64,000 nt of DNA. It comes from Jiella marina. Lineage in GTDB: Bacteria; Pseudomonadota; Alphaproteobacteria; Rhizobiales; Rhizobiaceae. Position 1 is the stretch's first letter, and each line of letters starts with the position of its first letter. The notes under the pieces were generated by a model, which saw only the letters and a list, made by a program, of their open reading frames with translations, was not told the origin of the DNA and searched no databases. The stretch lies in assembly GCF_024359545.1 (NCBI RefSeq), contig NZ_JAKQZG010000001.1, forward strand, positions 434,001 through 498,000, in the 5' to 3' direction. Both the position numbers and the translations under genes were made by a program. This document shows positions 40,193 to 49,227 of this stretch, in pieces.

Positions 40193-41134
40193 ATGAATCT
40201 CAATCAACTCCGCTTTGCGAGCGCGCTGGCGCGACAGGGATCGTTTACGCGAGCGGCCGAAGAATGTGCCGTCACCCAGCCGACGCTCTCCAATGCCATC
40301 GCCTATCTGGAAGAGGAGTTCGGCGAAAAGCTCTTCCTGCGCACGACACGGCACGTGTCGCTGAGCCCGTTTGGGGCAAAACTGATGCCCGAGATCGAGC
40401 GGGTTCTTTCTGCACAGGAGAATCTTCTCCGGCGAGCCGAGGCTCTGCGGCATCCTCAGCCCCGATCTGTGAGGATCGGCACGTCGCCGCTCCTCAGCAC
40501 CCGGTTCCTCGATCTCCTGATCGAACCCTTCCGAGAGAGTTCGCCCGACATCGACCTCATCTTCTACGAAATGAACATGGCGGACCTTCATGCCATGCTC
40601 GAGCGGGAGGAACTCGACCTCATCTTCGGTGTGGCGGAGCCGAAAAAGGAACAGCGCAATCGCGCGTTCCTATACCGCGAGACTCTGATGTACGTGCCCA
40701 AGGGCCGCGAGCAGCCCTTGCCAGGCGGCGCGCTTCCTGTGCGTTTCGACGAGATTGCCGGCGACGTCTTCGTGATGGTTCCCGATGCCTGCGGACTGAC
40801 GCGAACCGTTCGCAACATTTTTCGCAGCCACCGTCGTCCGCTTCACGAGTATCCGGGCGAGGCCCTGAGCTATCAGGTTCTGGAGCAGTGGGCGGCGCTT
40901 GGCATCGGCGCGGCGATCCTGCCCTCCTCGAAGCTCGCTTCGGTGGATCGCGCCCGCGGAATCATCGACAAGCAGGGCCACCCGCTCCTCGTCGAGTTCG
41001 ACGCAGTGTGGAACGCCAACGCGGCGAAGGGCGAACCGGTCCGGCAGTTCATCCGCTATCTGCGCGAAACTGCGCCGGCCGCAGCCGAGCGAATGGTGGA
41101 GCATGTCCGCCCCGCCGTCGAAGCGTCCGCCTGA
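40193..41134 (+). CDS. LysR-family transcriptional regulator
   Basis: The ATG at 40193 gives 313 residues. The N-terminal helix-turn-helix (NQLRFASALARQGSFTRAAEECAVTQPTLSNAI) is classical, followed by a LysR substrate-binding domain (SVRIGTSPLLSTRFLDLLIEPF). Its neighbour on the far side converges with it, so the regulated gene is not evident. It might control the SBP56 pair at 41-43 kb, but it is not divergent from it as LysR partners usually are. Its ligand is unknown. Confidence 0.92.
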   Translation: MNLNQLRFASALARQGSFTRAAEECAVTQPTLSNAIAYLEEEFGEKLFLRTTRHVSLSPFGAKLMPEIERVLSAQENLLRRAEALRHPQPRSVRIGTSPLLSTRFLDLLIEPFRESSPDIDLIFYEMNMADLHAMLEREELDLIFGVAEPKKEQRNRAFLYRETLMYVPKGREQPLPGGALPVRFDEIAGDVFVMVPDACGLTRTVRNIFRSHRRPLHEYPGEALSYQVLEQWAALGIGAAILPSSKLASVDRARGIIDKQGHPLLVEFDAVWNANAAKGEPVRQFIRYLRETAPAAAERMVEHVRPAVEASA

Positions 41135-41164
41135 ACGCTCCGGATCGCGGGCTCCGCTCCAGGG

Positions 41165-41827
41165 CTACACGGCGGCCTCGACCGCGGCGAGCGCGCCCAC
41201 AGCCATGAGGCTGCCGGCCCAGATGGTTTCCAGATTGATCCAGGCCTTCGAGAGAACTCTCAGGCCAAGCCAGGCATGAACCAGAGCGGCGCAGAGGCCG
41301 CCGCCGATCACCATCGCAAGGGTGTGGACGCCCGCCACCGCCAGCGCCTCCCCGGCCCCACCGCTGATGAGGGTCGAGGCAGCCTGGTGGCCCGTGTCGC
41401 CCTCCTCCACCGTGCACAGGCCAAGATAGATCGGCACCAGCATCAACGCCGCGCCATGAGCGAGCGCCACGAGGAAGGACCAGAAGATCAGACGCTGCGG
41501 CGCGACGCGCGCAAGAAAGCGCGGGTGACGCCTTGTGACCATGACCCAGGTTCCGAGTGCGAACACGAAGATGCCGCTCACGATCCGGATCGGCCGTTCC
41601 CACTCGACCAACGCCGTCAGTAGCGCGAAGGGCGCAAGGACGAGAGCCGTCGCCAGGAAATGCCCGATGCCCAGCATCGCGACCGCCTTCATGAGCGCCG
41701 TGCGATTCCGTTCGAACATCGCCGCCGAGACAGCGAGCGGCCAGCCCATCCCCGGGTTGACGCCGTGATAGAGACCGGACGCGACGACGGCCCACCAAAG
41801 GGCCGTCGCGGTCATCTGTGCATCCAT
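41165..41827 (-). CDS. Polytopic membrane protein coupled to SBP56 gene
   Basis: The 220-residue protein has six or so hydrophobic segments. His-containing motifs lie in or beside them: SGLYHGVNPGMGWPLA, GIGHFLATALVLAP, LAHGAALMLVP and GVHTLAMVIGG. The pattern recalls NicO/HupE-like metal or small-compound transporters, but I cannot place it in a family with confidence. The start ATG overlaps the SBP56 stop as TAATG. By context it may carry a sulfur or selenium compound, or a product of the coupled enzyme. Confidence 0.75.
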   Translation of the reverse strand: MDAQMTATALWWAVVASGLYHGVNPGMGWPLAVSAAMFERNRTALMKAVAMLGIGHFLATALVLAPFALLTALVEWERPIRIVSGIFVFALGTWVMVTRRHPRFLARVAPQRLIFWSFLVALAHGAALMLVPIYLGLCTVEEGDTGHQAASTLISGGAGEALAVAGVHTLAMVIGGGLCAALVHAWLGLRVLSKAWINLETIWAGSLMAVGALAAVEAAV

Positions 41828-43233
41828 TACTTCACCGAGGGATAGCAGAAGCTGTCGGTGGAGCAGTCCCCGCCCTCAAGGCGGATCTGGTGGGAGCGGT
41901 AGCCCTTCGGGAAGTCGATGAAGAAGTCCGGGTCGAGCGTGATGCCGCCATTCTCGCCCACGTCGGCCTTCACCATCGCAGCCGGCACGCCGGCGGGATA
42001 GAACTGGTCGTCCCAGGACGAGTAGAGGGAATTGGTCCAGTAGACCCGGCGTCCGTCACGGCTGATCTCCAGCATCTGCGGGCCGCCGGCAAAGACCTGC
42101 CCGCTCGGATGCGCCTCGCGCCGCACGATGCCGCCGACATGGATCGAGCCGGTCAGCTTCGGCTCCATCGGATCGGTGACGTCGTACTGGCGCAATTCCC
42201 CGGTGCCCCAGCAGGCGACATAGAGGAAGCGGTCGTCGAGGCTGAGGTCGATATCCGTGACCAGCGGCGGCACGGCACCGAATCCCTTCAGGAGATCCGG
42301 CAGATCGGAAGGATCGGCAGGCTCGGCCGGGATCGTCGCGGTCTTCTTGGCGTGGAACTTGCCGTCCTTGTCACGCCACCAGGTCCAGATCGATCCCTCC
42401 AGATTGGTGGTGTCGACGACGACTCCGCAGAAGCCGTACTCCTTCACCGGATCGTGGGCGGGACGCACCTCCAGCGCCATCTGATGATTGGCCCCGAGAT
42501 CGACCGTCTGGATGTTGCGGCGTTCGCGCAGATCCCAGAAATGCAGGCGGTGGCCATACTTGTTGGCGAGGAGATCCTCCGGAACGATACCGTTCTCATA
42601 TTGCGGCGGCAGGCCCCATTCGCTGGAGACCATGTAGTTGCGCGGCAGATTCCACCAGAAATCATACTGCTTGTCCTGGACGCCGCGATCCATCTCGTAG
42701 CGGCCGATGACCTCGAAGGTCTCGCAGTCCATCAGGAACATCCCCGGCGGTCCGTCGGTGCCATCCGCACCACCGCCGCCGAGCGTCGAGATGTAGATCC
42801 CCTCCGGCCCGCAATGGACCGTATGCGGCCGTGAATAGCCGGTCTTGGAAAAGATTTCCTCCGGTTCGATGATCTTGTGGATCTTCGCGGCCTTCGGTCC
42901 GCCCTTCACGTCGATCACATAGATCCGCGACGAGCGGATGCCGGGGATGATCAGATAACGCCGCTCGAGAAACGCATGGCCGGACAGCGGCGACAGCGCC
43001 GAAGAGCACGCGTTCCAGCCGAAATGGTGAAACTCGTCGCCCTTGTAGGGCATGATCACCTGATGAACGATCTTGCCATAGTCCGGTGACTTCGGATCGA
43101 CGTCGACGACGGCCAGCCCGTCGGGCTGGGAACCGTCCGGGCTCAGCATGAGCGTGTAGGCGAGCGTTTCCGCCGGCGCCTCCATGGCGAGGCGTGCGTT
43201 GGCGTGAAATGTCGGATCAGGCCTGATGGTCAT
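41827..43233 (-). CDS. Selenium-binding protein SBP56 / methanethiol oxidase family
   Basis: The start at 43233 follows GGGAGGA by 7 nt, giving 468 residues. It has the SBP56 text: HHFGWNACSSALS, HVTVHCG-like PHTVHCGPEGIYISTLG, KQYDFWWNLPRNYMVSSEWG and HFWDLRERRNIQTVDLG. Bacterial homologues (MtoX) oxidise methanethiol to formaldehyde, hydrogen sulfide and peroxide using copper; no clear secretion signal is seen here, whereas MtoX is usually periplasmic. The adjacent membrane protein is not the usual SCO1/MauG partner. Confidence 0.92.
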   Translation of the reverse strand: MTIRPDPTFHANARLAMEAPAETLAYTLMLSPDGSQPDGLAVVDVDPKSPDYGKIVHQVIMPYKGDEFHHFGWNACSSALSPLSGHAFLERRYLIIPGIRSSRIYVIDVKGGPKAAKIHKIIEPEEIFSKTGYSRPHTVHCGPEGIYISTLGGGGADGTDGPPGMFLMDCETFEVIGRYEMDRGVQDKQYDFWWNLPRNYMVSSEWGLPPQYENGIVPEDLLANKYGHRLHFWDLRERRNIQTVDLGANHQMALEVRPAHDPVKEYGFCGVVVDTTNLEGSIWTWWRDKDGKFHAKKTATIPAEPADPSDLPDLLKGFGAVPPLVTDIDLSLDDRFLYVACWGTGELRQYDVTDPMEPKLTGSIHVGGIVRREAHPSGQVFAGGPQMLEISRDGRRVYWTNSLYSSWDDQFYPAGVPAAMVKADVGENGGITLDPDFFIDFPKGYRSHQIRLEGGDCSTDSFCYPSVK

Positions 43234-43649
43234 GTGCTTTTCCTCCCGAGCGCCGTTCTTGGGCGTGCGCATTCGTTTCAAGCGGAAGGAGAAAGCGAAA
43301 AGACGGCTCGCGTTGACAGTTCACACGTGCCTTCTCTTCCGGCAGAGGGTCCTCGGCGATCTTTGGGGCCTTTGTTGGCAGAAGGATCGATCGTGAAACG
43401 ACCGCACTCTCTGCCGGCTCTCTTTGCCTCCGCCAGGATGCTCTGCTTTTCAGATCTCCTCCCACTCAGGGAGGTTACGAGCAGCTGTCATCCCGGGCCA
43501 AATTGTTTTTGCAAATCCAACTTATGCGTTTCGCCAATAAATCCGACGGAACGATGAGGGAGGCATTCACGGGCTTGAGCGAGCAACCGGAGTCGATCGA
43601 GGCATGAAGCCTGCCGACGTGCCGAGCGGCGAAGAAGCACGGTCAGCCA
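43234..43649. other. 416-bp intergenic region, no gene
   Basis: Between the SBP56 gene start and the end of the secreted 545-residue protein. Both flanking genes run leftward, so this should hold the SBP56 promoter; a TTGACA lies near 43313, but on the top strand. No gene or clear RNA structure is seen. Confidence 0.4.
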
Positions 43650-45287
43650 TCACCCGGAAATATGCCACACAGCCCCATCACAGTAGACGAGGCTGCTGGC
43701 CTTGCCGCCTCCGACGGGCCGCCCTCGAAACGCGTTCGGATTGCTGACGCCATCGACGCGGCGCACTTCCCCTTTGCGCTCCCGGTTGCAGGGAAAATCC
43801 GCCGTCAGAGACTCGACCGTGGCCGCCTTCAGGAACTTGAAGAAGGCAAGAGAGGAGACGGCTTCCCCCGACACCCCGCCCGTTGCATCGACGCTGAAGC
43901 CATTTCCTTCGATCTGATAGGAGGAGAAGGTGCCTTCGTCGAGCTTGACGCCGACGGGGGTCGAACTCCTGACATTGACCGCAGCGGTGCTGTTCGAACC
44001 CTCGATCAAGACGCCGCTGGGTGTCTTGCTGGCAGCGCGCACTCCCGCCTCGCTGTTCGTTCCGGCAACGTCGACGCCACGCAAGGAGTTGCCCGTCGTC
44101 CGGAACGCGGCCACCTGGTTCGAACCGTTTGCCAGAAACGCCACCGGCGACATCGTGTCGTCCCGGAATCCTGCGCCTGACTGGGTGCCCTTGTTCCAGA
44201 AGCCGTAGATGGCCTTCGCGCTGTTGCGGAAGGCGGCCTCCCCCAAGGTGATCGCATCCACTCCCATATTGGTTCCCACGTCGACCCCGCGGAGGGCATG
44301 ATTGGCAGCGACCGCGATCGCCGCTCGGCGAACCGGCCACTGATCGAGTGCGGCGGAGACGGACAGACCATCCCGTAGAGCCGGGGTGCCGTCGACCTTC
44401 CGACCGTCCACCGTCCTGTAACGCGGCTGGTTCTTGGTCCCGATCGCGATGGCGTTGGTGGACGTGGTGGCGCCTTTCGGCGTGATGAGGATCACGGTAC
44501 AGGTCGATTCCCTCTCGCAATCCATTCCCGAGTTGTTGGTGAAATCGAACTCATGGTTGACGGCAAGGGGTGACGAATATCCGGACTCCAGATCGACATT
44601 GTGGGCGGCCGCCCAGCCAGGTCCCCCGCCTTTGGCGAAGACGACCGCGTTGTAGATCGATGTCTGAGCCGTGGTGGCGCCGTAGTTGATCCATCTGAGC
44701 TTCACCGTTCCATCGGCAAAGATCTGACCACTCGTGTCGGTGGGAGCCGTGGTTCCCGACGTGCCGCTCTCCTCCACCCTGTAGGTGCGATCGCCCAGAC
44801 CGTCGGCGAAAGAGATCTTGATGTTTTCGCCCCTGCGATAGCTCGTATTCGCCGACCAGCGGCGAACTGCACCGGAATTGACAACGGTCTCGATCCCCAA
44901 AGTGTTCTGCTGGGCCTCCGCGCCGGAGCCCGCCGGATTGTCGGGATCGAGAAGGCGCGTTTCGGAGCTGATTAGCAGAGAGGAAATCATGTGCCGCCAG
45001 CGGCCGTCTCCCGCCGCCTGCGGCGATCCCGTCGGAATGCACCCCAGGACAGAGCAATAGCCGACGGAATTGCCTGGAGCGAGGACGATGAGGTCGTCCA
45101 GCCTGTCGGACTTCGTCCGGCCCTGCGCTCGCTGTCCAAGGCTCCAGTCCACGGGGACGCCGTTCGGCATGAGTATCCGGCCGAGTTTCGTCTCCGGAAG
45201 CAGTTCGACATCCGGCAGTGTCTGCGCGCCAGCGGGCGATACGGCGGCGGCAAGGCTCAAAGTCAGGATCAGGAAGGCGCGAAACAT
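43650..45287 (-). CDS. Secreted protein with tail-fibre/adhesin-like repeats
   Basis: The 545-residue product has a signal peptide (MFRAFLILTLSLAAAVSPAGAQ). Residues about 130-250 hold a carbohydrate-binding-like small beta region (WSANTSYRRGENIKISFADG with YRVEESGTSGTTAPTD). From about 330 to 480 it has imperfect repeats around NSA-AVY-F-type strands (AFRNSAKAIYGFWNKG, LANGSNQVAAFRTTGNSLRGVDVAG, IEGSNSTAAVNVRSS), much like phage tail-fibre shafts. The combination of tail-fibre-like text and a signal peptide is odd. There is no phage gene nearby. Confidence 0.65.
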   Translation of the reverse strand: MFRAFLILTLSLAAAVSPAGAQTLPDVELLPETKLGRILMPNGVPVDWSLGQRAQGRTKSDRLDDLIVLAPGNSVGYCSVLGCIPTGSPQAAGDGRWRHMISSLLISSETRLLDPDNPAGSGAEAQQNTLGIETVVNSGAVRRWSANTSYRRGENIKISFADGLGDRTYRVEESGTSGTTAPTDTSGQIFADGTVKLRWINYGATTAQTSIYNAVVFAKGGGPGWAAAHNVDLESGYSSPLAVNHEFDFTNNSGMDCERESTCTVILITPKGATTSTNAIAIGTKNQPRYRTVDGRKVDGTPALRDGLSVSAALDQWPVRRAAIAVAANHALRGVDVGTNMGVDAITLGEAAFRNSAKAIYGFWNKGTQSGAGFRDDTMSPVAFLANGSNQVAAFRTTGNSLRGVDVAGTNSEAGVRAASKTPSGVLIEGSNSTAAVNVRSSTPVGVKLDEGTFSSYQIEGNGFSVDATGGVSGEAVSSLAFFKFLKAATVESLTADFPCNRERKGEVRRVDGVSNPNAFRGRPVGGGKASSLVYCDGAVWHISG

Positions 45288-45469
45288 TTGCGGAACTCAT
45301 GACATTAGCGACGGCCGCCCATACCGCATCTTGCGATACAGACGAAATCTCCCCGCCGTCAAAACCCCTGGCTTGTGCGAGCGCGAGAGCGCAGGCTTTG
45401 ACGCAAGGCATCGCGAAATGGAGCTTGTGTGTCGGCAGCCGGACGTCGCCCTCGTCCGCGACCCTGTCG

Positions 45470-46252
45470 CTAAACGCGCCCCGTCCCGGGGGACGTTCGG
45501 AAATCTCTCAACCAGTCGAGGCCCGAATCTGTGCCCCCGCGTGGCTTGTACTCGGCGCCGAATGACCCGGCGTAGCCAGCGGCCGCGAGCGCCGGGAGCA
45601 GTCGGTGATAGGCAATCTCTCCCTCGTCCGGCTCGGCGCGTGAAGGGACGGCAGCGAATTGCACATGGCCGATCAGGGCGCGATGGGCCTTGAAGCGTTC
45701 GAGGAGATCGCCGCCGGTGATCTGCATGTGGTAGCAGTCGAACATGATCTTGAGTTCCGGCCGGCCGAGCCGTTCGATGATGGCAACGGCCTTGTCGAGA
45801 CCGATCAGGAAATAGCCGGCGGCATCGCGCGGATTGAGCGGTTCGAGCAGGACGATCATGCCGGTGTCGCGGGCGCGATCGCAAGCGTACAGGAGATTGG
45901 CGTCGAAGACGTCGGCTGCTTGAGGATCGCTGGTCTTGCCGGCCATGACATGCACCGCCTGAGCCCCGATCGCCGAGCCATAGTCGAACGCCTCGTCGAT
46001 GGTCGAGCGGGCTTCCGCCTCGCGGCCGGGCACGGCCGACAGGCCAAAGTCGCCCTCCTTCGAGCCTTTGCGCGTGTTGAGACCCAGCATCGGCAGGCCA
46101 GTCTCCGCGAGCGCCGCCTTCACCGCCTCGCGATCCGCGTCATAGGGCCAATGGCATTCGACTGCGTCGAAGCCGGCCGCCTTGGCGCGGCAGATCGCGT
46201 CCGGCAGAGCGAGTTCGGTCCAGAGAAAGCCGAGATTGGCGGAAAAGCGCAT
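45470..46252 (-). CDS. otnI: 2-oxo-tetronate isomerase (hydroxypyruvate isomerase family)
   Basis: The 260-residue product is a TIM barrel of the Hyi/OtnI family: MRFSANLGFLWTELAL at the start, metal and substrate motifs LLEPLNPRDAAGYFL, MFDCYHMQITGG and GAEYKPRGGT (Glu, Asp, His, Glu ligands). In the D-erythronate route it converts 2-oxo-tetronate into 3-oxo-tetronate. Following OtnC by 2 nt, it closes the operon. Hydroxypyruvate isomerase is a possible alternative; the neighbours favour OtnI. Confidence 0.88.
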   Translation of the reverse strand: MRFSANLGFLWTELALPDAICRAKAAGFDAVECHWPYDADREAVKAALAETGLPMLGLNTRKGSKEGDFGLSAVPGREAEARSTIDEAFDYGSAIGAQAVHVMAGKTSDPQAADVFDANLLYACDRARDTGMIVLLEPLNPRDAAGYFLIGLDKAVAIIERLGRPELKIMFDCYHMQITGGDLLERFKAHRALIGHVQFAAVPSRAEPDEGEIAYHRLLPALAAAGYAGSFGAEYKPRGGTDSGLDWLRDFRTSPGTGRV

Positions 46253-46254
46253 GG

Positions 46255-46902
46255 TCACTCCCACTCCACATCGAATTGGCGCACGACCCGGCTCACCTCT
46301 TCGCCGGTCAGAAGCCTTGGACCCAGACCGCGGGTGATCAGGGCAAGCCGCGCGGTCGCCTCCAGCTCCTCCATGGCGTTGACCGCCGAGCCGAGATCCT
46401 TGCCCGCTACCACCGGCCCGTGATTGGCGAGCATGACGGCCGAGCGCTTGCCGGCAAGGCCGCGGATGGCATCGCCCATCGCCGGATCTCCTGGCAGGAT
46501 GAAGGGCAGAAGCTTCACCTTGCCGAGCTGCATGATCGCGTAAGGCGTCAGTGGCGGCAGCATGTCGTTGGGATCGACGTCCGGCATCATCGACAGCGCA
46601 ACCGAATGGCAAGAATGAAGATGGACCACCGCTCCGACCGTGGAGCGGGTCTCGTAGAAGGCGCGATGGAGCGGCACTTCCTTGGTCGGCTTGTCTCCGT
46701 CAAGGAGATTGCCGTCCCTGTCGAGCCGGCTGAGGCGAGCGGGATCGAGCTTGCCGAAGGAGGAGCCCGTCGGCGAGACGAGCGCTCCGCCATCTTCCAG
46801 CCGCACCGAGATGTTGCCGGTCGAACCATGGGTCAGGCCGCGATCGAAGAGCGAACGCGCGAATTCGCACATCGACTCGCGCAGTCGGGCCATCTCGCTC
46901 AT
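46255..46902 (-). CDS. otnC: 3-oxo-tetronate 4-phosphate decarboxylase (class II aldolase family)
   Basis: The 215-residue product has the class II aldolase/adducin pattern: GLTHGSTGNISVRL, SPTGSSFGKL, the metal-binding HLHSCHSVALS, and LANHGPVVAGKDL. In the erythronate/threonate route it decarboxylates the phosphorylated 3-oxo acid to dihydroxyacetone phosphate. Its start at 46902 overlaps OtnK. Confidence 0.9.
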   Translation of the reverse strand: MSEMARLRESMCEFARSLFDRGLTHGSTGNISVRLEDGGALVSPTGSSFGKLDPARLSRLDRDGNLLDGDKPTKEVPLHRAFYETRSTVGAVVHLHSCHSVALSMMPDVDPNDMLPPLTPYAIMQLGKVKLLPFILPGDPAMGDAIRGLAGKRSAVMLANHGPVVAGKDLGSAVNAMEELEATARLALITRGLGPRLLTGEEVSRVVRQFDVEWE

Positions 46903-48161
46903 TCGGGCCTCCGCTTCAGGACGGCGAGCGCTTCGGCAAAGAAGTCCTCCGCGCCGAAATTTCCGGATTTCAGCGTCAGCCAGAGCGGCCGGTCGCTCGC
47001 CTTCAAGGCGGGGACGCCGGCCGCGATTTCCGGGCCGATTTCGAGCGCCGTCAGACCCAGGCCCTCGACGACGGCGCCCGACGTCTCGCCGCCCGCCACG
47101 ACGAGGCGGGTAATGCCCGTGCTCGTGAGCTGCCGTGCGATTTCGGCGAAGAAGCCTTCGATGGCCGAGGCCACGCGCTCCTTGCCATGGCGTTCCTGCG
47201 CCGCCTTGACGGTCTCGGGATCGGCGGAGGAATAGATCAGGGGGGCGGCCTTCGAGGCTTGCGAGGACGCCCAGTCCGCGACCTCTTCCGGCTTCAGGTC
47301 GCCGGCGATCAGCCTGTCCGCGTCGATCTCGAGGGACGGATGGTCGGCGCGGTAGCGCTCGACCTGCGCCCGCGTCATGGTCGAGCAGGAGCCCGAGAGG
47401 ATCGCCGCAAGTCCGCCATCACCATGCCAGGGCGTTCGGCGCTCTTTCAAGGTCGCCGGATCGATCAGATTGGCCGGCAGACCGAGTGCAATGCCTGAGC
47501 CGCCGGTGACAAGCGCCATGTCACGCACCGCCGTGCCGATCGCGAAGAGATCATCGTCGCGGATCGCGTCGACCACGATGACCGGCCGGCCGGCCCTGGT
47601 CTCGCGGGCGAAGGCCTCTCGGATCGCCTCCGGCCCCGAAAACACCGTTTCCGATGCCACATGGCCGACGCCCTGTTTCGTCTGTGGCGTCAGCCACCGA
47701 CGCAGATCGGCATCGGTCATCGGCGTCAGCGGATGATTTTCCATGCCGCTCTCGCTGAGGAGCCTGTCCTTCACGAAGAGGTGCCCCTGATAGATGCTGC
47801 GGCCGGTGGCGGGAAAGGCCGGGCAGACGATGGTCGACTCGGCGCCGAGCCGCTCCATCAGCGCGTCGATCACCGGACCGATATTGCCTTGGGGCGTCGA
47901 ATCGAAGGTCGAGCAATATTTGAAGACGAATTGCCGGCAGCCCTGCGCGACCAGCCAGTCCAACGCGCGCAGAGATTTCTCCACCGCTTCATGGACGGGA
48001 ATGGTGCGCGACTTGAGCGCGACGACGCCTGCCTCCACGGCCGGGTCGGCCGGGCCGGTCGGAACCCCGCAATACTGCACCACCCGCATCCCGCCCTTCG
48101 CCAGCGTATTGGCAAGGTCGGAGGAGCCGGTGAAGTCGTCGCCGATGCAGCCAAGAAGCAT
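46899..48161 (-). CDS. otnK: 3-oxo-tetronate kinase (DUF1537 family)
   Basis: The 420-residue protein opens MLLGCIGDDFTGSSDLANTL, the conserved start of DUF1537 kinases, and has FKYCSTFDSTPQGNIGPV, CPAFPATGRSIYQGHLFV and the C-terminal VVAGGETSGAVVEGLG ATP-binding motif. It phosphorylates 3-oxo-tetronate at position 4. Close relatives (OiaK) phosphorylate 3-oxo-isoapionate; the sequence alone does not decide between them. Confidence 0.9.
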   Translation of the reverse strand: MLLGCIGDDFTGSSDLANTLAKGGMRVVQYCGVPTGPADPAVEAGVVALKSRTIPVHEAVEKSLRALDWLVAQGCRQFVFKYCSTFDSTPQGNIGPVIDALMERLGAESTIVCPAFPATGRSIYQGHLFVKDRLLSESGMENHPLTPMTDADLRRWLTPQTKQGVGHVASETVFSGPEAIREAFARETRAGRPVIVVDAIRDDDLFAIGTAVRDMALVTGGSGIALGLPANLIDPATLKERRTPWHGDGGLAAILSGSCSTMTRAQVERYRADHPSLEIDADRLIAGDLKPEEVADWASSQASKAAPLIYSSADPETVKAAQERHGKERVASAIEGFFAEIARQLTSTGITRLVVAGGETSGAVVEGLGLTALEIGPEIAAGVPALKASDRPLWLTLKSGNFGAEDFFAEALAVLKRRPE

Positions 48162-48193
48162 GGGAGCGCCCTTTCGTTTCCTTCAATCGAGGC

Positions 48194-49177
48194 TCAGACC
48201 GCCGAGCCCCCGCCCTCTTCTTCCAGATAAACGCGGATGATCTCGTCGAAATCGGTCTCGGCCTCAAAGCCGAGTTCGCAGGCGCGCTGCGCCTCGAAAG
48301 CCCTCGGCCAGCCCGCGACGATCCCGGCAATGGTGGCGTCCGGCTCGCGCCGGATGCGCCCGGCGGCTTCGGGTCCGACCATGCGTTCCAGGGCCGCAAT
48401 CTCTTCGCCGACGGTGGCGGCGAGACCCGGCATGGTCAGATTGCGCCGGGGCCCGACTGTCTCCAGATCGAGCGTCGCGGCGTGAATGAAGAACTCGACC
48501 GCCGCGCGCGGGCTTGCGAACCAGTGACGCACATCTTCGCCCACCGGCAGAACCGCCTCCTCGCCGTTGATCGGTTCGCGCAGGATGTTCGAGAAAAAGC
48601 CTGAGGCCGCCTTGTTCGGCTGGCCCGGTCGAATGCAGATCGTCGGCAGGCGCAGGCCGATGCCGTCGAAGAAACCCCGACGCGAATAGTCGGCCAGCAG
48701 CAGTTCGCCGATGGCCTTCTGGGTGCCGTAGCTTGTCAGCGGCGTCAGATGGAAGGAATCCGGAATGCGCTCCGGGAACGGCGCCCCGAAGACGGCGATC
48801 GAGGAAGCGAAGACCAGGCGGGGCCGGTAGCCGTCCGCCTCATGGGCGCGGCGAACGGCTTCGAACAGTTCGCGCGTGCCGTCGAGATTGATCCGGTAGC
48901 CCTTCTCGAAATCGGCCTCCGCTTCGCCGGAGACGATGGCCGCCAGATGAAAGATCACGTCGGGACGCGCGGCGATCAGCTTCTCGGCCGTGCCTTGCGA
49001 CGACAGATCGGCAACCTCGGTCTCGACGGCCGGTCTGCCCTCATTGACCGGCGGGGAAACCACGTCGACGAGATGCATCGTCCCGATTGGGCTGGCGCCG
49101 ATCCGGCCATCTGCGGCCAGCCGCTCGGCAAGCTTGCGTCCGAGCATGCCGGCCGCGCCAATGATAAGGACTTTCAT
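48194..49177 (-). CDS. denD: D-erythronate dehydrogenase (NAD-dependent epimerase/dehydratase family)
   Basis: The 327-residue product starts MKVLIIGAAGMLGRKLAERL, a Rossmann GxxGxxG motif, with HLAAIVSGEAEADFEKGYRINLDGT and the catalytic Tyr-Lys in SYGTQKAIGELLLADYS. It fits DenD, which oxidises D-erythronate to 2-oxo-D-erythronate with NAD. Placement next to OtnK, OtnC and OtnI supports this. Related oxidoreductases of other sugar acids cannot be ruled out. Confidence 0.88.
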   Translation of the reverse strand: MKVLIIGAAGMLGRKLAERLAADGRIGASPIGTMHLVDVVSPPVNEGRPAVETEVADLSSQGTAEKLIAARPDVIFHLAAIVSGEAEADFEKGYRINLDGTRELFEAVRRAHEADGYRPRLVFASSIAVFGAPFPERIPDSFHLTPLTSYGTQKAIGELLLADYSRRGFFDGIGLRLPTICIRPGQPNKAASGFFSNILREPINGEEAVLPVGEDVRHWFASPRAAVEFFIHAATLDLETVGPRRNLTMPGLAATVGEEIAALERMVGPEAAGRIRREPDATIAGIVAGWPRAFEAQRACELGFEAETDFDEIIRVYLEEEGGGSAV

Positions 49178-49227
49178 ATTCTGAGCGCTCCTTGATGGTC
49201 ACTTTTCCCCAAAACCCAACGGAACAC

